Source of the DNA: Eulemur rufifrons
Lineage: Eukaryota; Chordata; Mammalia; Primates; Lemuridae
Direction of reading: 5' to 3'
Assembly (NCBI RefSeq): GCF_041146395.1
Contig: NC_091009.1
Coordinates: 2,088,501 to 2,152,500 of the forward strand
Length of the DNA: 64,000 nt
A program made the translations under genes and the position numbers. Below the pieces are notes generated by a model. It was not told where the DNA came from. It did not search any database and worked only from the letters and a program-made list of their open reading frames with translations. Below are positions 25,203 to 35,690 of the stretch, in pieces. Within the stretch, counting starts at the first letter, position 1. Each line of letters opens with the position of its first letter.

Positions 25203-25803
25203 TTAGGATTAAGGTTTAAGTTTAGGGTCAGGGTTGAGGGTTAGGGTGAGGGTTAACAGTTAGAGTTAGGGTAAGGGGGTTAGGGATAGGGTTAGGGTTA
25301 AGGGTTCGGAGCTTGGTTCAGGTTTAAGGTTAGCATTAGAGGGTAGGGTTTGTGTAACTGTAGATCAGTGTTGGGTTTAGATCTCTAGGCATTAGGGTAA
25401 AGGTTAGGGTTAGGGTTAAGAGTTAGGGTTATGTTTAAAGGTTAGGATTGGGATTAGGCTTAAGGGTTAAGGTTAAGGTTATGGGTTATGACTAAGGATC
25501 AACGGTTAGGGTTATTTTTAGGCGTAGGGTTAGGGTAAGGGGTTAGAGTTAGTGTTAGTGTTGTTGGTCGGGTTAAGGTTAGGGTTGGCGTTTCAGAATT
25601 AGGGATTAGGTGTTATGTTTATAGCTAGGAGTTAGGGTTAGAATTGCGGTATAGGGCTTGTTCTCAGGGTGTCATGCATTAACGTTAAGATAAGGGGTTA
25701 AAGTTAGGGTTACGGTGAGCTTTACCTGTTAAGGTGAGCAGTAGGATCAGGGTTAGGTGTTATGTTCAGGGTGAGGGTTATTTGTTAGGGGTAGTGTTTA
25801 TAC

Positions 25804-26001
25804 TTAGCATACGGGCCCTGTCTGCACTGGGAGGTGGGCGGGGTTTAGGGGGATGGAATTGTCCCCGGGAACCCACTCTATCGTACGCTGGGTATGGGCT
25901 CCTGGGTTTCATGCAGGACACAGTGGCAGAGCCCCCTTTTACTCATGGCATGGGAGGATTGTAGGCTTTCTAAACTCTGAGAAAGCAAGAAGTCTGAGAA
26001 T
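25804..26001 (-). repeat. Box, A type, joined to D-type flank
   Basis: A features are present (ttttactcatggcatggg, tatgggctcctgggtttc). The array to its left (about 25,570-25,735) resembles D downstream flank, including gagaacaagccctat on the C strand rather than A's gagaagaagccc. A D box is missing, consistent with unequal exchange between A and D flanks near 25,735-25,790. Confidence 0.82.
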
Positions 26002-26690
26002 TAGATTTAGGGGTAGGATTATGGTAATGTTATGGATGAAGATTAGTGTCAGGGTGGTGTCTTGGGATAGGGGTTGGGGTTAAAAGTTAGTGTTAGGTTT
26101 AACAGTTACAGTTAGGTTTATGGTTAAGTTTCAGGGTTAGGGTTAAGGTTTGGGTTTAGCGTTTGGCACAGTGGAAGACTTCAATGTTAGCTTTATGGTT
26201 AAAGATTAGGATTAGTGTTAGTGTGAGGGTTAATGGTAAGGGTCAAGATTAATGGTTCAGGTTGGGGTTAGGCTTCGGTTTAGGGTTAGGGGTTAGGGTT
26301 AGGCTTAGGGTTAAGGGATAGGATTAGGGTTAAGTGTTGGGCTTAGGGTTAGGGTTTAGTGTTAGGGTTATCGTTAAGGATTAGGGTTAGGGTCAGGGTT
26401 AAATGTTTGGGTGCGGGTAATGGTTAGGGTCAGGGTTAAGGTTTACGGATAGGGTTAGTGTTAAGGGTTACGGGTAGGTTTAGGGTTCAGGGTTAGAGTT
26501 AGCATTAGGGCTTAAGGTTAGGATTAGGTGGTAGGTTACATTTAGGTTTAGATCTAGGCGTTAGAGTAAGGGTTAAGAGATAGGGTTAGGTTTAATGCTT
26601 AGGATTAGGGTTAGGGTTTTGGGTTAAAGTAAGTGTTAGGGGTTAGGTTTAAGGATCAAAGGTTAGGGTTATGTTTAGTTGTAGGGTTAG

Positions 26691-26730
26691 GGATAAGGGA
26701 TAAGGTTGGCGTAAGTGTTTTCCTTACTTT
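26691..26730 (-). repeat. Conserved islet, diverged inverted copy
   Basis: On the + strand it reads ggataagggataaggttggc then gtaagtgttttccttac, an older form of the islet. The same older form is found at 30,788 and 53,054. Confidence 0.65.
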
Positions 26731-27619
26731 TATGGTTAAGGGTCACGCTTAGATTAAAGGTTAAGTTTAGTGTTAAGGGTTATGGTGAGGGTTAACGGTT
26801 ACGGTAAAGGTTAAGCGTTAGTGTTAGGGATTAGCGATTAGGGTTTTTGGTAAGTGTTAGGGTTAGGAGTTAGTGTTTTATGAAGGGGTATGGTTAGAAT
26901 TAGGATTGGGGTTAGTGTTAGGGTTAGGTTTAGGGGTTAGGTTTAGGGTAAAAGGATAGGATTAGGGTTAAGGGTTGGGCTCAGATTTAGGGTTAAAGTT
27001 TAGTGTTCGGGTTAATGTTTAGTGTTATGGTCCAGTTTAAGTGTTAGGGTGAGGGTTAACGGTTAGGATTAGGCTTAGAGGTTGGGGATATAGTGAGGGT
27101 TCAGTGTTAAGGTTAGGTTTAGGGTTCAGGGTTAGGGTTAGCTTTAGGGGTTATGGTTAGGGTTAGGTGTTAGGTTAGTGTCAGGGTTAGGTCTAGTCGT
27201 GAGGGTAAGGTTTAGGGTTAGCTTTAAGAGCTAGTGTTAGGTTTAATGGTTAGGATTAGGATTAAGGTTAAAGGTTAGGGTAAGGCTTAGGGGTTAGGGT
27301 GAAGGGTTAAGGGTTTTTGTTAGGCATAGCGTTGGGGTTAGAAGTAAGGGTTACTGTCAGTGTTAGGGTTGTAGGCAGGGTTACGGTTAGGGTTAGCGGT
27401 TTAGAATTAGGGTTAGGGATTAGGTGTTCCAGTGATGAATAGGAGATAGGGTGAGAATTAGTGGATTGGGGTTGTTCTCAGGGAATGGGTTATGCACTAA
27501 CGTTAGGATAAGAGGTTAAAGTTAGGCTCATGGTAGTTTTTACGTGTTAAGGGGAGAAATAGGAACAGGGTTGGGTGTTATGTTCAGGGTGAGGGATATC
27601 TGTTACAGGTATTGTTTAT

Positions 27620-27818
27620 GCTTAGCGCACGGGCCCTGTCTGCATTAGGCGGGGGAGGAGGTTCGGGGGCTGGGATTGTAACCAGGATCCCACTGTATCA
27701 TCCTCTGGGTATGGGCCCGTGGGTTTCATGCAGGACACCGTGGTAGAGCCTCCTTTCACGCATGGCATGGGAGGATTGCAGGCTTTCTAAACTCTAAGAA
27801 AGCAAGAAGTCTGAGAAT
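27620..27818 (-). repeat. Box, B type
   Basis: Read on the minus strand it is a B box. On the + strand it carries a G-rich tract (aggcgggggaggaggttcgg, then gggggctggg) beside the tgtctgcatt end. It matches the box at 31,703, 4.09 kb away. Confidence 0.87.
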
Positions 27819-28366
27819 TAGATTTAGGGTTAGGATTATGGTTAGGGTTAAGGATGAAGTTTAGTGTTAGGGTGAGGGCTTAGGGTTAGTGATTAGGGTT
27901 AGGGTTAAAGGTTACTCTTAGGTTTAACAGTTACAGTTCGGTTTAGGGTTGAGGTTTACGGTTAGGGTTAAGATGAGGGGTTAGGGTTTGGTATAGGGTT
28001 AGGGTTAGGTACAGGGTTAGGGTTAAGTGTTAGAATTAGGGTTGAAGATTAGGATTAGGGTTAGGATTAAAGGTTAGCGTGAGAGTTAATGGTTAGGGTT
28101 AAGGTTAAGACTTAGTGTTAGGGTTTAGGTTTAGGGTTAAGGGTTAGGGTTAGTTTTAGGGTTCGAGTTATGTGTTAGGGTTTGTGTTAGAGGTTAGGGT
28201 TTGGTTTACTGTTCAGGGTTAGGGTTACGTTTAGGGGTTAGTATTAGGGTTAAGGATTAGGTTTAGGGTAAGGGTTTAGAGTTAGTGTTCGTATTTAGGC
28301 TCGGGGCTTAGGTTCAGGGTCAGGGGTTAGAGTTGGTGGTAGGGCTTAGATTTAGCGGTCAGTTTA

Positions 28367-28550
28367 CGGGCACAGGAGCTGTTTAATCTATGGTGAGAGG
28401 GGTCTGTTCGGAGTCACCACAAAGCACAACATCATTCCCTGGGCCCTGGGACAAGACCTACATGCATGACTCAGGCGGAGCCTCATCTCACACATGGCAT
28501 GGCTGTATTTTAGGCTTGCTTCACTCTGGGAATGGAAGTAGTGTGAGAAT
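28367..28550 (-). repeat. Box, C type
   Basis: It has C features on the minus strand. It carries a 69-codon + strand frame that is not shared with the homologous box at 32,455, which argues against coding. Confidence 0.87.
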
Positions 28551-29366
28551 TAGGGTTAGGGTTGGGGTTAGGGGTTGCAAGTTAGGGGTTAGGTTTTGAC
28601 TCAGGGTTAGGTGGTAGGGATTAGTGGTTAGGGTTAGAGTTAGTGTTACGGGTTAAGTGTTAAGTCTGCTTTAGGGGGCCATGGTAAGTTTTAGGTTTGG
28701 AGTTAGCGTTAGGGTTAGGGTTTAGGGTTAAGGGATAGGGTTAGGGTTAAGGGTTAGGCTTAGGTTTCGGGTTCAGGTTTAGGGTTAGGGTCAGGGTTAA
28801 GGGTTAGGGTGAGGGTGAAGAGTTAGGGTTAGGGTTACGGGATTAGGGATAGGTTTAGGGTTAAGGGTCAGGTGTATGGTTCAGGTTTAAGGTTAGCATT
28901 AGGGGGTTAGCGTTAGTGTTACCTGTAGGTCAGTGTTGGGGTTAGATCTCTAGGCATTAGGGTAAAGGTTAGGGTTAGGGTTAATTGTTAGGGTTATGTT
29001 TAATGGTTAGGATTGGGATTAGGGTTAAGGGTTAGGGTTAAGGTTAGGGGTTATGACTAAGGATCAACGGTTAGTGTTATTTTTGGGCATAGGTTTAGCA
29101 TAAGCGGTTAGGGTTAGCGTTAGTGTTGTTCGTAGCGTTAAGGTTAGGGTTGGCGTTTCACAATTAGGGATTAGGTGTTATGGTTATGGCTAGGAGTTAG
29201 GGTTAGAATTACGGTATAGGGCTTGTTCTAGGGTGTCATGCATTTACCTTAAGATAAGGGGTTAAAGTTAGGGTTACGGTGAGCTTTACCTGTTAAGGTG
29301 AGCAGTAGGATCAGGGTTAGGTGTTATGTTCTGGGTTAGGGTTATGGGTGAGGGGTAGGGTTTATC

Positions 29367-29560
29367 CTTAGGGCACGGGCCCTGTATGCACTAGGAGGCG
29401 AAGTTAGGGATCTGTGATGGTCGCTGGGAACCCACTCTATCGTACGCAGTGTATGGGCCTCTGGGTTTCATGCAGGACACTGTGGCAGAGCCGGCTTTCA
29501 TGCATGGCTTAGTAGGATTGTAGGCTTTCAAAACTCTGAGAAAGCAAGGAGTCTGAGAAT
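29367..29560 (-). repeat. Box, D type
   Basis: The gtgtatgggcctctgggttt and gcatggcttagtaggattg segments identify D. It lies 532 bp from the A box at 29,893, the normal A-D spacing. Confidence 0.87.
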
Positions 29561-29892
29561 TAGATTTTGGGTTAGGATTACGGCACGGTTTAGGGATGAA
29601 GATTAGTGTTAGGGAGAGGGCTTAGGGTTAGGGGTTAGGGTTAGGTTTAGGGTTGTTGGTAGGGTGAAGGTTAGGGTTGACGTTTTAGAATTAGGGATGA
29701 GGTATTACGGTTATGACTATGGTTTAGGATTAGAATTATAGGATAGGGCTTCTTCTCAAGGTGTTATGCATTCACGTTAAGTTAAGGGGCTAAGTTAGGG
29801 TTACGGAGAGGTTTATGTTTTAAGCTGAGCAATAGGATCAGGGCTAGGTATTATGTTCAGGGTGAGGGTTATCTGTTAGGGGTAGTGTTTAT

Positions 29893-30092
29893 ACTTAGCG
29901 TACGGGCTCTGTCTGCACTGGGCGGGGGGCGGGGGTTAGGGGGATGGGATTGTCGCCGAGAACCCACTCTATCGTACGCTGGTTATGGGCTCCTGGGTTT
30001 CATGCAGGACACAGTGGCAGAGCCCCCTTTTACTCATGGCATGGGAGGATTGTAGGCTTTCTAAACTCTGAGAAAGCAAGAAGTCTGAGAAT
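29893..30092 (-). repeat. Box, A type
   Basis: It is the second A box of the inverted block and nearly identical to 25,804-26,001 (offset 4,091). It keeps its D neighbour, so it represents the undeleted arrangement. Confidence 0.87.
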
Positions 30093-30787
30093 TAGATTTA
30101 GGGGTAGGATTATGGTAATGTTTAGGGATGAAGATTAGTGTCAGGGTGGGGTCTTAGGTTAGGGGTTGGGGTTAAAAGTTAGTGTTAGGTTTAACAGTTA
30201 CAGTTAGGTTTACGGTTAAGTTTCAGGGTTAGGGTTAAGGTTTGGGTTTAGCGTTTGGCACAGGGGTAGGCTTCAGTGTTAGCTTTATGGTTAAAGATTA
30301 GGATTAGTGTTAGTGTGAGGATTAATGGTAAGGGTCAAGATTAATGGTTCAGGTTGGGGTTAGCCTTAGGTTTAGGGTTAGGTGTTAGGGTTAGGCTTAG
30401 GGTTAAGGGATAGGATTAGGGTTAAGTGTTGGGCTTAGGGTTAGGGTTTAGTGTTAGGGTTATCATTAAGGATTAGGGTTAGGGTCAGGGTTAAATGTTT
30501 GGGTGTGGGTAATGGTTAGGGTCAGGGTTAAGGTTTATGGATAGGGTTAGTGTTAAGGGTTACGGGTAGGTTTAGGGTTCAGGGTTAGAATTAGCGTTAG
30601 GGCTTAAGGTTAGGATTAGGTGGTAGGTTACATTTAGGGTTAGATCTAGGCGTTAGAGTAAGGATTAAGAGATAGGGTTAGGTTTAATGCTTAGGATTAG
30701 GGTTAGGGTTTGGGGTAAAAGTAAGTGTTAGGGAAAAGGTTTAAGTATCAAAGGTTAGGGTTATGTTTAGCTGTAGTGTTAAGGTTA

Positions 30788-30828
30788 GGGATAAGGGATA
30801 AGATTGGCATAAGGGTTTTCCTTACTGT
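30788..30828 (-). repeat. Conserved islet, diverged inverted copy
   Basis: It matches 26,691 at the 4.09-kb unit offset, with ggttttccttactg at its end. Confidence 0.65.
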
Positions 30829-31702
30829 TAGGGTTAAGGGTTACGCTTAGATTAAAGGTTAAGGTTAGGGTCAGTGTTAAGGGTTAGGGTGAGTGTTAAC
30901 GGTTACGGTAAAGGTTAAGCATTAGTGTTAGGGATTAGCGATTAGGGTATTTGGTAAGTGTTAGGGTTAGGAGTTAGTGTTTTATGAAAGGTTATGGTTA
31001 GAATTAGGATTGGGTTAGTGTTAGGGTTAGGGTTCGGGTAAAAGGATAGGATTAGGGTTAAGGGTTGGGCTCAGGGTTAGGGTTAAATTTTAGTATTAGG
31101 GTTAATGTTTAGTGTTATGGTCCACTGTAAGTGTTAGGGTGAGGGTTAACGGTTAGGATTAGGCTTAGAGGTTGGGGATATAGTGAGGGTTCAGTGTTAG
31201 GGTTAGGTTTAGGGTTCAGGGTTAGGGTTAGCTTTAGGCGTTACGGTTAGGTGTTAGGTTACTGTCAGGGTTGGGTCTAGTCGTGAGGGTAAGGTTTAGG
31301 GTTAGCTTTAAGAGCTAGGGTTAGGTTTAATGGTTAAGATTAGGATTAGGTTTAAGGGTTAGGGTAAGGCTTAGGGGTTATGGTCAAGGGTTAAGGGTTT
31401 CTGTTAGGCATAGCGTTGGGATTAGAAGTAAGGGTTACTGTCAGTGTTAGGGTTGTAGGCAGGGTTCCGGTTAGGGTTAGTGGTTTAGAATTAGGGTTAG
31501 GGATTAGGTGTTACAGTTTTGACTAGGAGATAGGGTTAGAATTATGGGATAGGGGTTGTTCTCAGGGAATGGGTTATGCATTAACGTTAGGATAAGAGGT
31601 TAAAGTTAGGCTCATGGTCAGTTTTACATGTTAAGGGGAGAAATAGGAACAGGGTTAGGTGTTATGTTCAGGGTGAGGGATATCTGTTACATGTATTGTT
31701 TA

Positions 31703-31905
31703 TGCTTAGCGCACGGGCTATGTCTGCCTTAGGAAAGGGCGGGGGGAGGTTAGGGGGCTGGGATTGTCACCAGGATCCCACTGTATCGTACTCTGGTTAT
31801 GGGCCCGTGGGTTTCATGCAGGACACAGTGGTAGAGCCTCCTTTCACGCATGGCATGGGAGGATTGCAGGCTTCCTAAACTCTAAGAAAGCAAGAAGTCT
31901 GAGAA
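31703..31905 (-). repeat. Box, B type
   Basis: It is homologous to 27,620-27,818. The + strand reads agggcggggggaggttaggg followed by ggctggg, a compact G-quadruplex-type motif within the box. Confidence 0.87.
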
Positions 31906-32454
31906 TTAGATTTAGGGTTAGGATTATGGTTAGGGTTAAGGATAAAGTTTAGTGCTAGGGTGAGGGCTTAGGGTTAGGGATTAGGGTTAGGGTTAAAGGT
32001 TACTCTTAGGTTTAATGGTTACAGTTCAGTTTAGGGTTGAGGTTTACAGTTAGGGTTAATATTAGGGGTTAGTGTTTGGTATAGGGTTAGGGTTAGGTAC
32101 AGGGTTAGGGTTAAATGTTAGGTTTAGGGTTGAAGATTAGGATTAGGGTTAGGATTAAAGGTTAGTGTGAGAGTTAACGGTTAGGGTTAAGGTTAAGAGT
32201 TAGGGTTAGGGTTTAGGTTTAGGGTTAAGGGTTAGGTTTAGTTTTAGGGTTAGAGTTATATGTTATGGTTTGTGTTAGAGGTTAGGGTTAGGTTTACTGT
32301 TCACGGTTAGGGTTACGTTTAGGGGTTAGCATTAGGGTTAGGGATTAGGTTTAGGGTAAGGGTTTAGAGTTAGTGTTGGGCTTTAGGCTCGCAGCTTAGG
32401 TTCAGGGTCAGGGGTTAGGGTTGGTGGTAGGGCTTAGATTTAGCGGTCAGTTTA

Positions 32455-32639
32455 AGGGCACAGGACCTGGTTAATCTACGGTGAGAGGGGTGCGGTCGGA
32501 GTCACCACGAAAGCACAACATCATTCCCTGGGCCCTGGGACAACACCTACATGCAGGACCCAGGCGGAGCCTCATCTCACACATGGCATGGCTGTATTGT
32601 AGGCTTGCTTCACTCTGGGAATGGAAGTAGTGTGAGAAT
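32455..32639 (-). repeat. Box, C type
   Basis: It corresponds to 28,367-28,550 one unit further on, with C-type ends agggcacaggacctgg and gtgtgagaatt on the + strand. Confidence 0.87.
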
Positions 32640-33448
32640 TAGGGTTAGGGTTGGGGTTAGGGGTTTCGAGTTAGGGGTTCGGTTTCGAGTCAGGGTTAAG
32701 TGGTAGGGATTAGTGATTAGGGTTAGAGTTAGTGTTACGAGTTATGAGTTAAGTCTGGTTAGGGGGCCAGGGTAAGGTTTAGGTTTGGAGTTAGCGTTAG
32801 GGTTAGGCGTTAGGGTTAAGGGATAGGGTTAGGGTTAAGGGTTAGGCTTAGGGTTAGGGTTCAGGTTTAGGGTTAGGGTCAGGGTTAAGGGTTAGGGTCA
32901 GGGTTAACAGTTAGGGTTAGGGGGTTAGGGATAGGTTTAGGGTTAAGGGTCAAGGCTATGGTTCAGGTTTAAGGTTAGCATTAGGGGGTTAGCGTTAGTG
33001 TTAACTGTAGGTCAGTGTTGGGTTTAGATCTCTAGGCATTAGGGTAAAGTTTAGGGTTAGGGTTAATTGTTAGGGTTATGTTTAATGGTTAGGATTGGGA
33101 TTAGCGTGAAGAGTTAGGGTTAAGGTTAGGGGTTATGACTAAGGATCAACGGTTAGGGTTATTTTTATGTGTAGGGTTAGCGTAAGGGGTTAGGGTTATT
33201 GTTAGTGTTGTTCGGAGGGTTAAGGTTAGGGTTGGCGTTTCACAATTAGGGATTAGGTGTTATGGTTATGGCTAGGAGTTAGGGTTAGAATTACGGTATA
33301 GGGCTTGTTCTCAGGGTGTCATGCATTAACGTTATGATAAGGGCTTAAAGTTAGGGTTACGGTGAGCTTTACCTGTTAAGGTGAGCAGTAGGATCAGGGT
33401 TAGGTGTTATGTTCTGGGTTAGGGTTATGGGTGAAGGGTAGGGTTTAT

Positions 33449-33625
33449 CCTTAGGGCACGGGCCCTGTATGCACTAGGAGGCGAAGTTAGGGATCTGTGA
33501 TGATATCTGGGAACCCATTCTTTAGTACGCAGTGTATGGGCCTCTGGGTTTCATGCAGGACACTGTGGTAGAGCGGGCTTTCATGCATGGCTTAGTAGGA
33601 TTGTAGGCTTTCAAAACTCTGAGAA
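33449..33625 (-). repeat. Box, D type with a 17-bp internal deletion
   Basis: It aligns with 29,367-29,560 but reads aaaactctgagaattagatt where the other has aaactctgagaaagcaagga followed by gtctgaga. The lost 17 bp lie between two ctgaga copies, the pattern of slippage. Confidence 0.85.
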
Positions 33626-33873
33626 TTAGATTTCGGGTTAGGATTACGGCACGGTTTAGGGATGAAGATTAGTGTTAGGGTGAGGGCTTAGGGTTTGGGG
33701 TTAGGGTTAGGGGTAGGGTTCATCGTTAGGGTTACGTTTAGGCAGTAGGGTTATGGGTTAGGAATAGGGTAAGGGTTTAATGTTAGTGTTGGGCGTTAGG
33801 GTCAGGGCTTAAGTTTAGGGTTAGGGGTTAGTGTTAGAGTTAGTGTTAGGGCTTAGATTTAGAGGTTATTTTA

Positions 33874-34058
33874 AGGGCACAGGACCTGTGTAATCTATGG
33901 TGAGAAGTGTGTGGAATGGGTCATCGCCACACCACACCATCGTACCCTAGGCCTTGGGCCCAGACCTACATGTAGGTCTCAGGCAGAGCCTCTTCTCACG
34001 CATGGCATGGTTTTATTGTAGGCTTGGCTAACTCTGAGAATGGAGGAAGTGTGAGAAT
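33874..34058 (-). repeat. Box, C type (divergent)
   Basis: It is C-like with changes such as gtgtggaatgggtcatcgcc. It sits only 433 bp from a D box, out of step with the A-D-C-B order, so this end of the inverted block is rearranged. Confidence 0.8.
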
Positions 34059-34837
34059 TATGGTTATGATTAGGGTTAGGTGTTTGGGGTTAGGGGTTAG
34101 TGTTCGAGTGAGGGTTAGGGGTTAGGGATTAGGGGTTAGGGTTAATGTTAGCATTAGGGGTTAACGGTTAGGGTTGGGTTAGGGACTAGGGTTAGATTTA
34201 GGGTTGGGGTAGGGTTAGGGTTAGGGGTTAGGGTTAGGGTTAAGGGATAGGATTAGGGTTAAGGGTTAAGGCTTAGGGTTAGCATTAAGGGATGTGTTAG
34301 GGTTAAGGGTTAGGGTTATGGTCCGAGTTAAGGGTTAGGATGAGGGTTAACAGTTAGGGTTATAAGTTAGGGATAGTGTTAGGATTAAGTTCTAGGGTTA
34401 GGGTTAGAGGTAGTTTTACTGCTAAGATTAGGTCTAGGCATTAAGGTAAGGGTTAGTGTTAGGATTAGGTTTAATTGTTAGGATTAGGATCAGAATTAAG
34501 GGTTAGGCTTAGGGTTAGGGGATAGGGTTAGGGTATAGGGTAAACTTTTAAGTTTATGTTTAGGGATAAGGTTAGGGTTAGCGTTTAAGGTTAGGGTTAG
34601 TATTAGGGTTGTTTGTAGGGTTAAGGTAATGTTTAGTGGTTAGAATTAGGGTTAGGGATTAGGGGTTACTGTTATGGCTAGGAGTTTGGGTTAGTATTAA
34701 GTGATAGGGGTTGTTCTTAGCATAAGTGTTATGCATTAACGTTAGAATAAGTGGTTATAGTTAGGTTTACGGTGAGGTTTATGTGTTAAGGTGAGCAATA
34801 GGATCAGGGTTAGAATTATGAGTGAGGGGTAGGGTTT

Positions 34838-35033
34838 TGCTTAGGGTATGGGCCCTGTCTGCCCTAGGAGTGGGATTGAGGGGGATGCGATTGTCACCAG
34901 AAACCCACTCTATCGTATGCAGGGTATGGGCCCATGGGTTTCTTGTAGGACACTCTGGCAGAGCCTGATTTCACGCATGGTAAAGGAGGATTGTAAGCTT
35001 TCCAATCTCTAAGAAAGTAAGAAGTCTGAGAAT
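34838..35033 (-). repeat. Box, B-like (divergent)
   Basis: It combines B-like ends with unusual interior bases (tttcttgtaggacactctgg, catggtaaaggaggattg). It belongs to the irregular zone flanking the 35.56 kb flip. Confidence 0.78.
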
Positions 35034-35367
35034 TAGATTTAGGGTTAGGATTATCGTTATGGTTAGGGATGAAGTTTAATCTTAGGGTGAGGGCTTCGGG
35101 TAAGGGGATAGGGTTAGTTATAGGGTTAAAAGTTACTGTTAGGTTTAACAGTTACAGTTAGACTTAGGGTTTAGGTTTAGGGTTAGGGTTAAGCTTAGGG
35201 GTTACGGTTTGGTACAGGGTTAGGGTTAAGTGTTAGGGTTAGGGTTAAAGATCATGACTAGGGTTAGAGTTAAGGGTTAGTTTGAGTGTTAACAGTTAGG
35301 GTTAAGGATAACTTTTCGGGTTAGGGGTTAGGATTAGTGTTCGGGCTGAGATTTAGCAGTTAGTTTA

Positions 35368-35550
35368 AGGGCACAGGACCTGTTTAATCTATGGTGAGAG
35401 TGGTGCACAGGGTCGCTGCGACACGACACCACCATACGCTGGGCCTTGGGCCAAGACCTACATACAGGGCTCAGGTGGAGCCTCTTCTCACGCATGACAT
35501 GGCTGTATTGTAGGCTTGGTTAACTCTGAGAATGGAAGAAGTGTGAGAAA
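35368..35550 (-). repeat. Box, C type, adjacent to the head-to-head flip
   Basis: This is the last G-orientation box. Its outer end (gaagtgtgagaaatcggg) lies about 10 bp from the breakpoint, closer than any normal box-to-repeat transition. Confidence 0.83.
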
Positions 35551-35590
35551 TCGGGTTAGGGCTGGCTGTAGGTGTTTTTAACCCCTAACC
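35551..35590. other. Head-to-head flip of telomere-like repeats (TTAGGG then CCCTAA)
   Basis: The + strand reads tcgggttagggctggctgta, then ggtgtttttaacccctaacc. G-strand repeats stop and C-strand repeats start within about 20 bp of non-telomeric sequence. This orientation is the one expected of an end-to-end telomere fusion (the human 2q13 site is the known example), but it is equally the product of an inversion breakpoint. On the left it follows a C box by only about 10 bp. On the right a partial C box remnant appears 75 bp later. Confidence 0.9.
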
Positions 35591-35654
35591 CTAACACTAA
35601 CCCCAAGGTTAAATCTAACCGTAACCCTTACGCCAACCCTAACCCTAACCCTAA

Positions 35655-35690
35655 CCCCTCTCACTGTAGAATAAACAGGTCCTGTGCCCT
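35655..35690 (+). repeat. Partial C box (3' remnant)
   Basis: Only the last 36 bp of a C box are present (cccctctcactgtagaataa, then acaggtcctgtgccct). The first 140 bp or so are missing. This suggests that the material to the right of the flip was cut inside or near a C box. Confidence 0.78.

Larger units (their letters stand above)
16372..26001 (-). repeat. Right arm of giant inverted repeat
   Basis: This is the reverse complement of the left arm: reverse satellite, F box (24,681), E box (25,071), then A box (25,804). The D box present in the left arm is missing here, which shortens E-to-A spacing from 1,200 to 799 bp. Pairing is strongest from about 17.43 kb to 24.8 kb. Between 16,372 and 17,427 the pairing is broken by a deletion near 17.4 kb and by an out-of-register copy near 17.15 kb. 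Confidence 0.85.
26002..30092 (-). repeat. A-D-C-B higher-order unit, 4.09 kb
   Basis: The unit runs from one A box end to the next and contains B, C, D and A boxes (reading left to right on the + strand). The next 3.8 kb (30,093-about 33,900) repeats it with offsets of 4,083-4,091 bp and high similarity, until order is lost near 33.9 kb. Confidence 0.82.
24815..35560 (-). repeat. Degenerate telomere-like array, G orientation (inverted block)
   Basis: TTAGGG-type variants lie on the + strand, the reverse of both outer telomere-like blocks. Read in C orientation the boxes run C, B-like, C, D, C, B, A, D, C, B, A, E, F from 35,550 down to 24,814. A regular A-D-C-B unit repeats with offsets of 4,083-4,091 bp at matching points (25,853/29,944; 27,711/31,799; 29,398/33,481). 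No coding region is visible: the frames found are no longer than 76 codons and fall in boxes. Confidence 0.93.

Noticed and set aside
13975..35590. Both strand flips as pure assembly artefacts
   Set aside because: This cannot be excluded from sequence alone. But the arms differ by discrete indels (838, 466, 401 and 129 bp) and point changes, which a mistaken duplication of one sequence would not produce.
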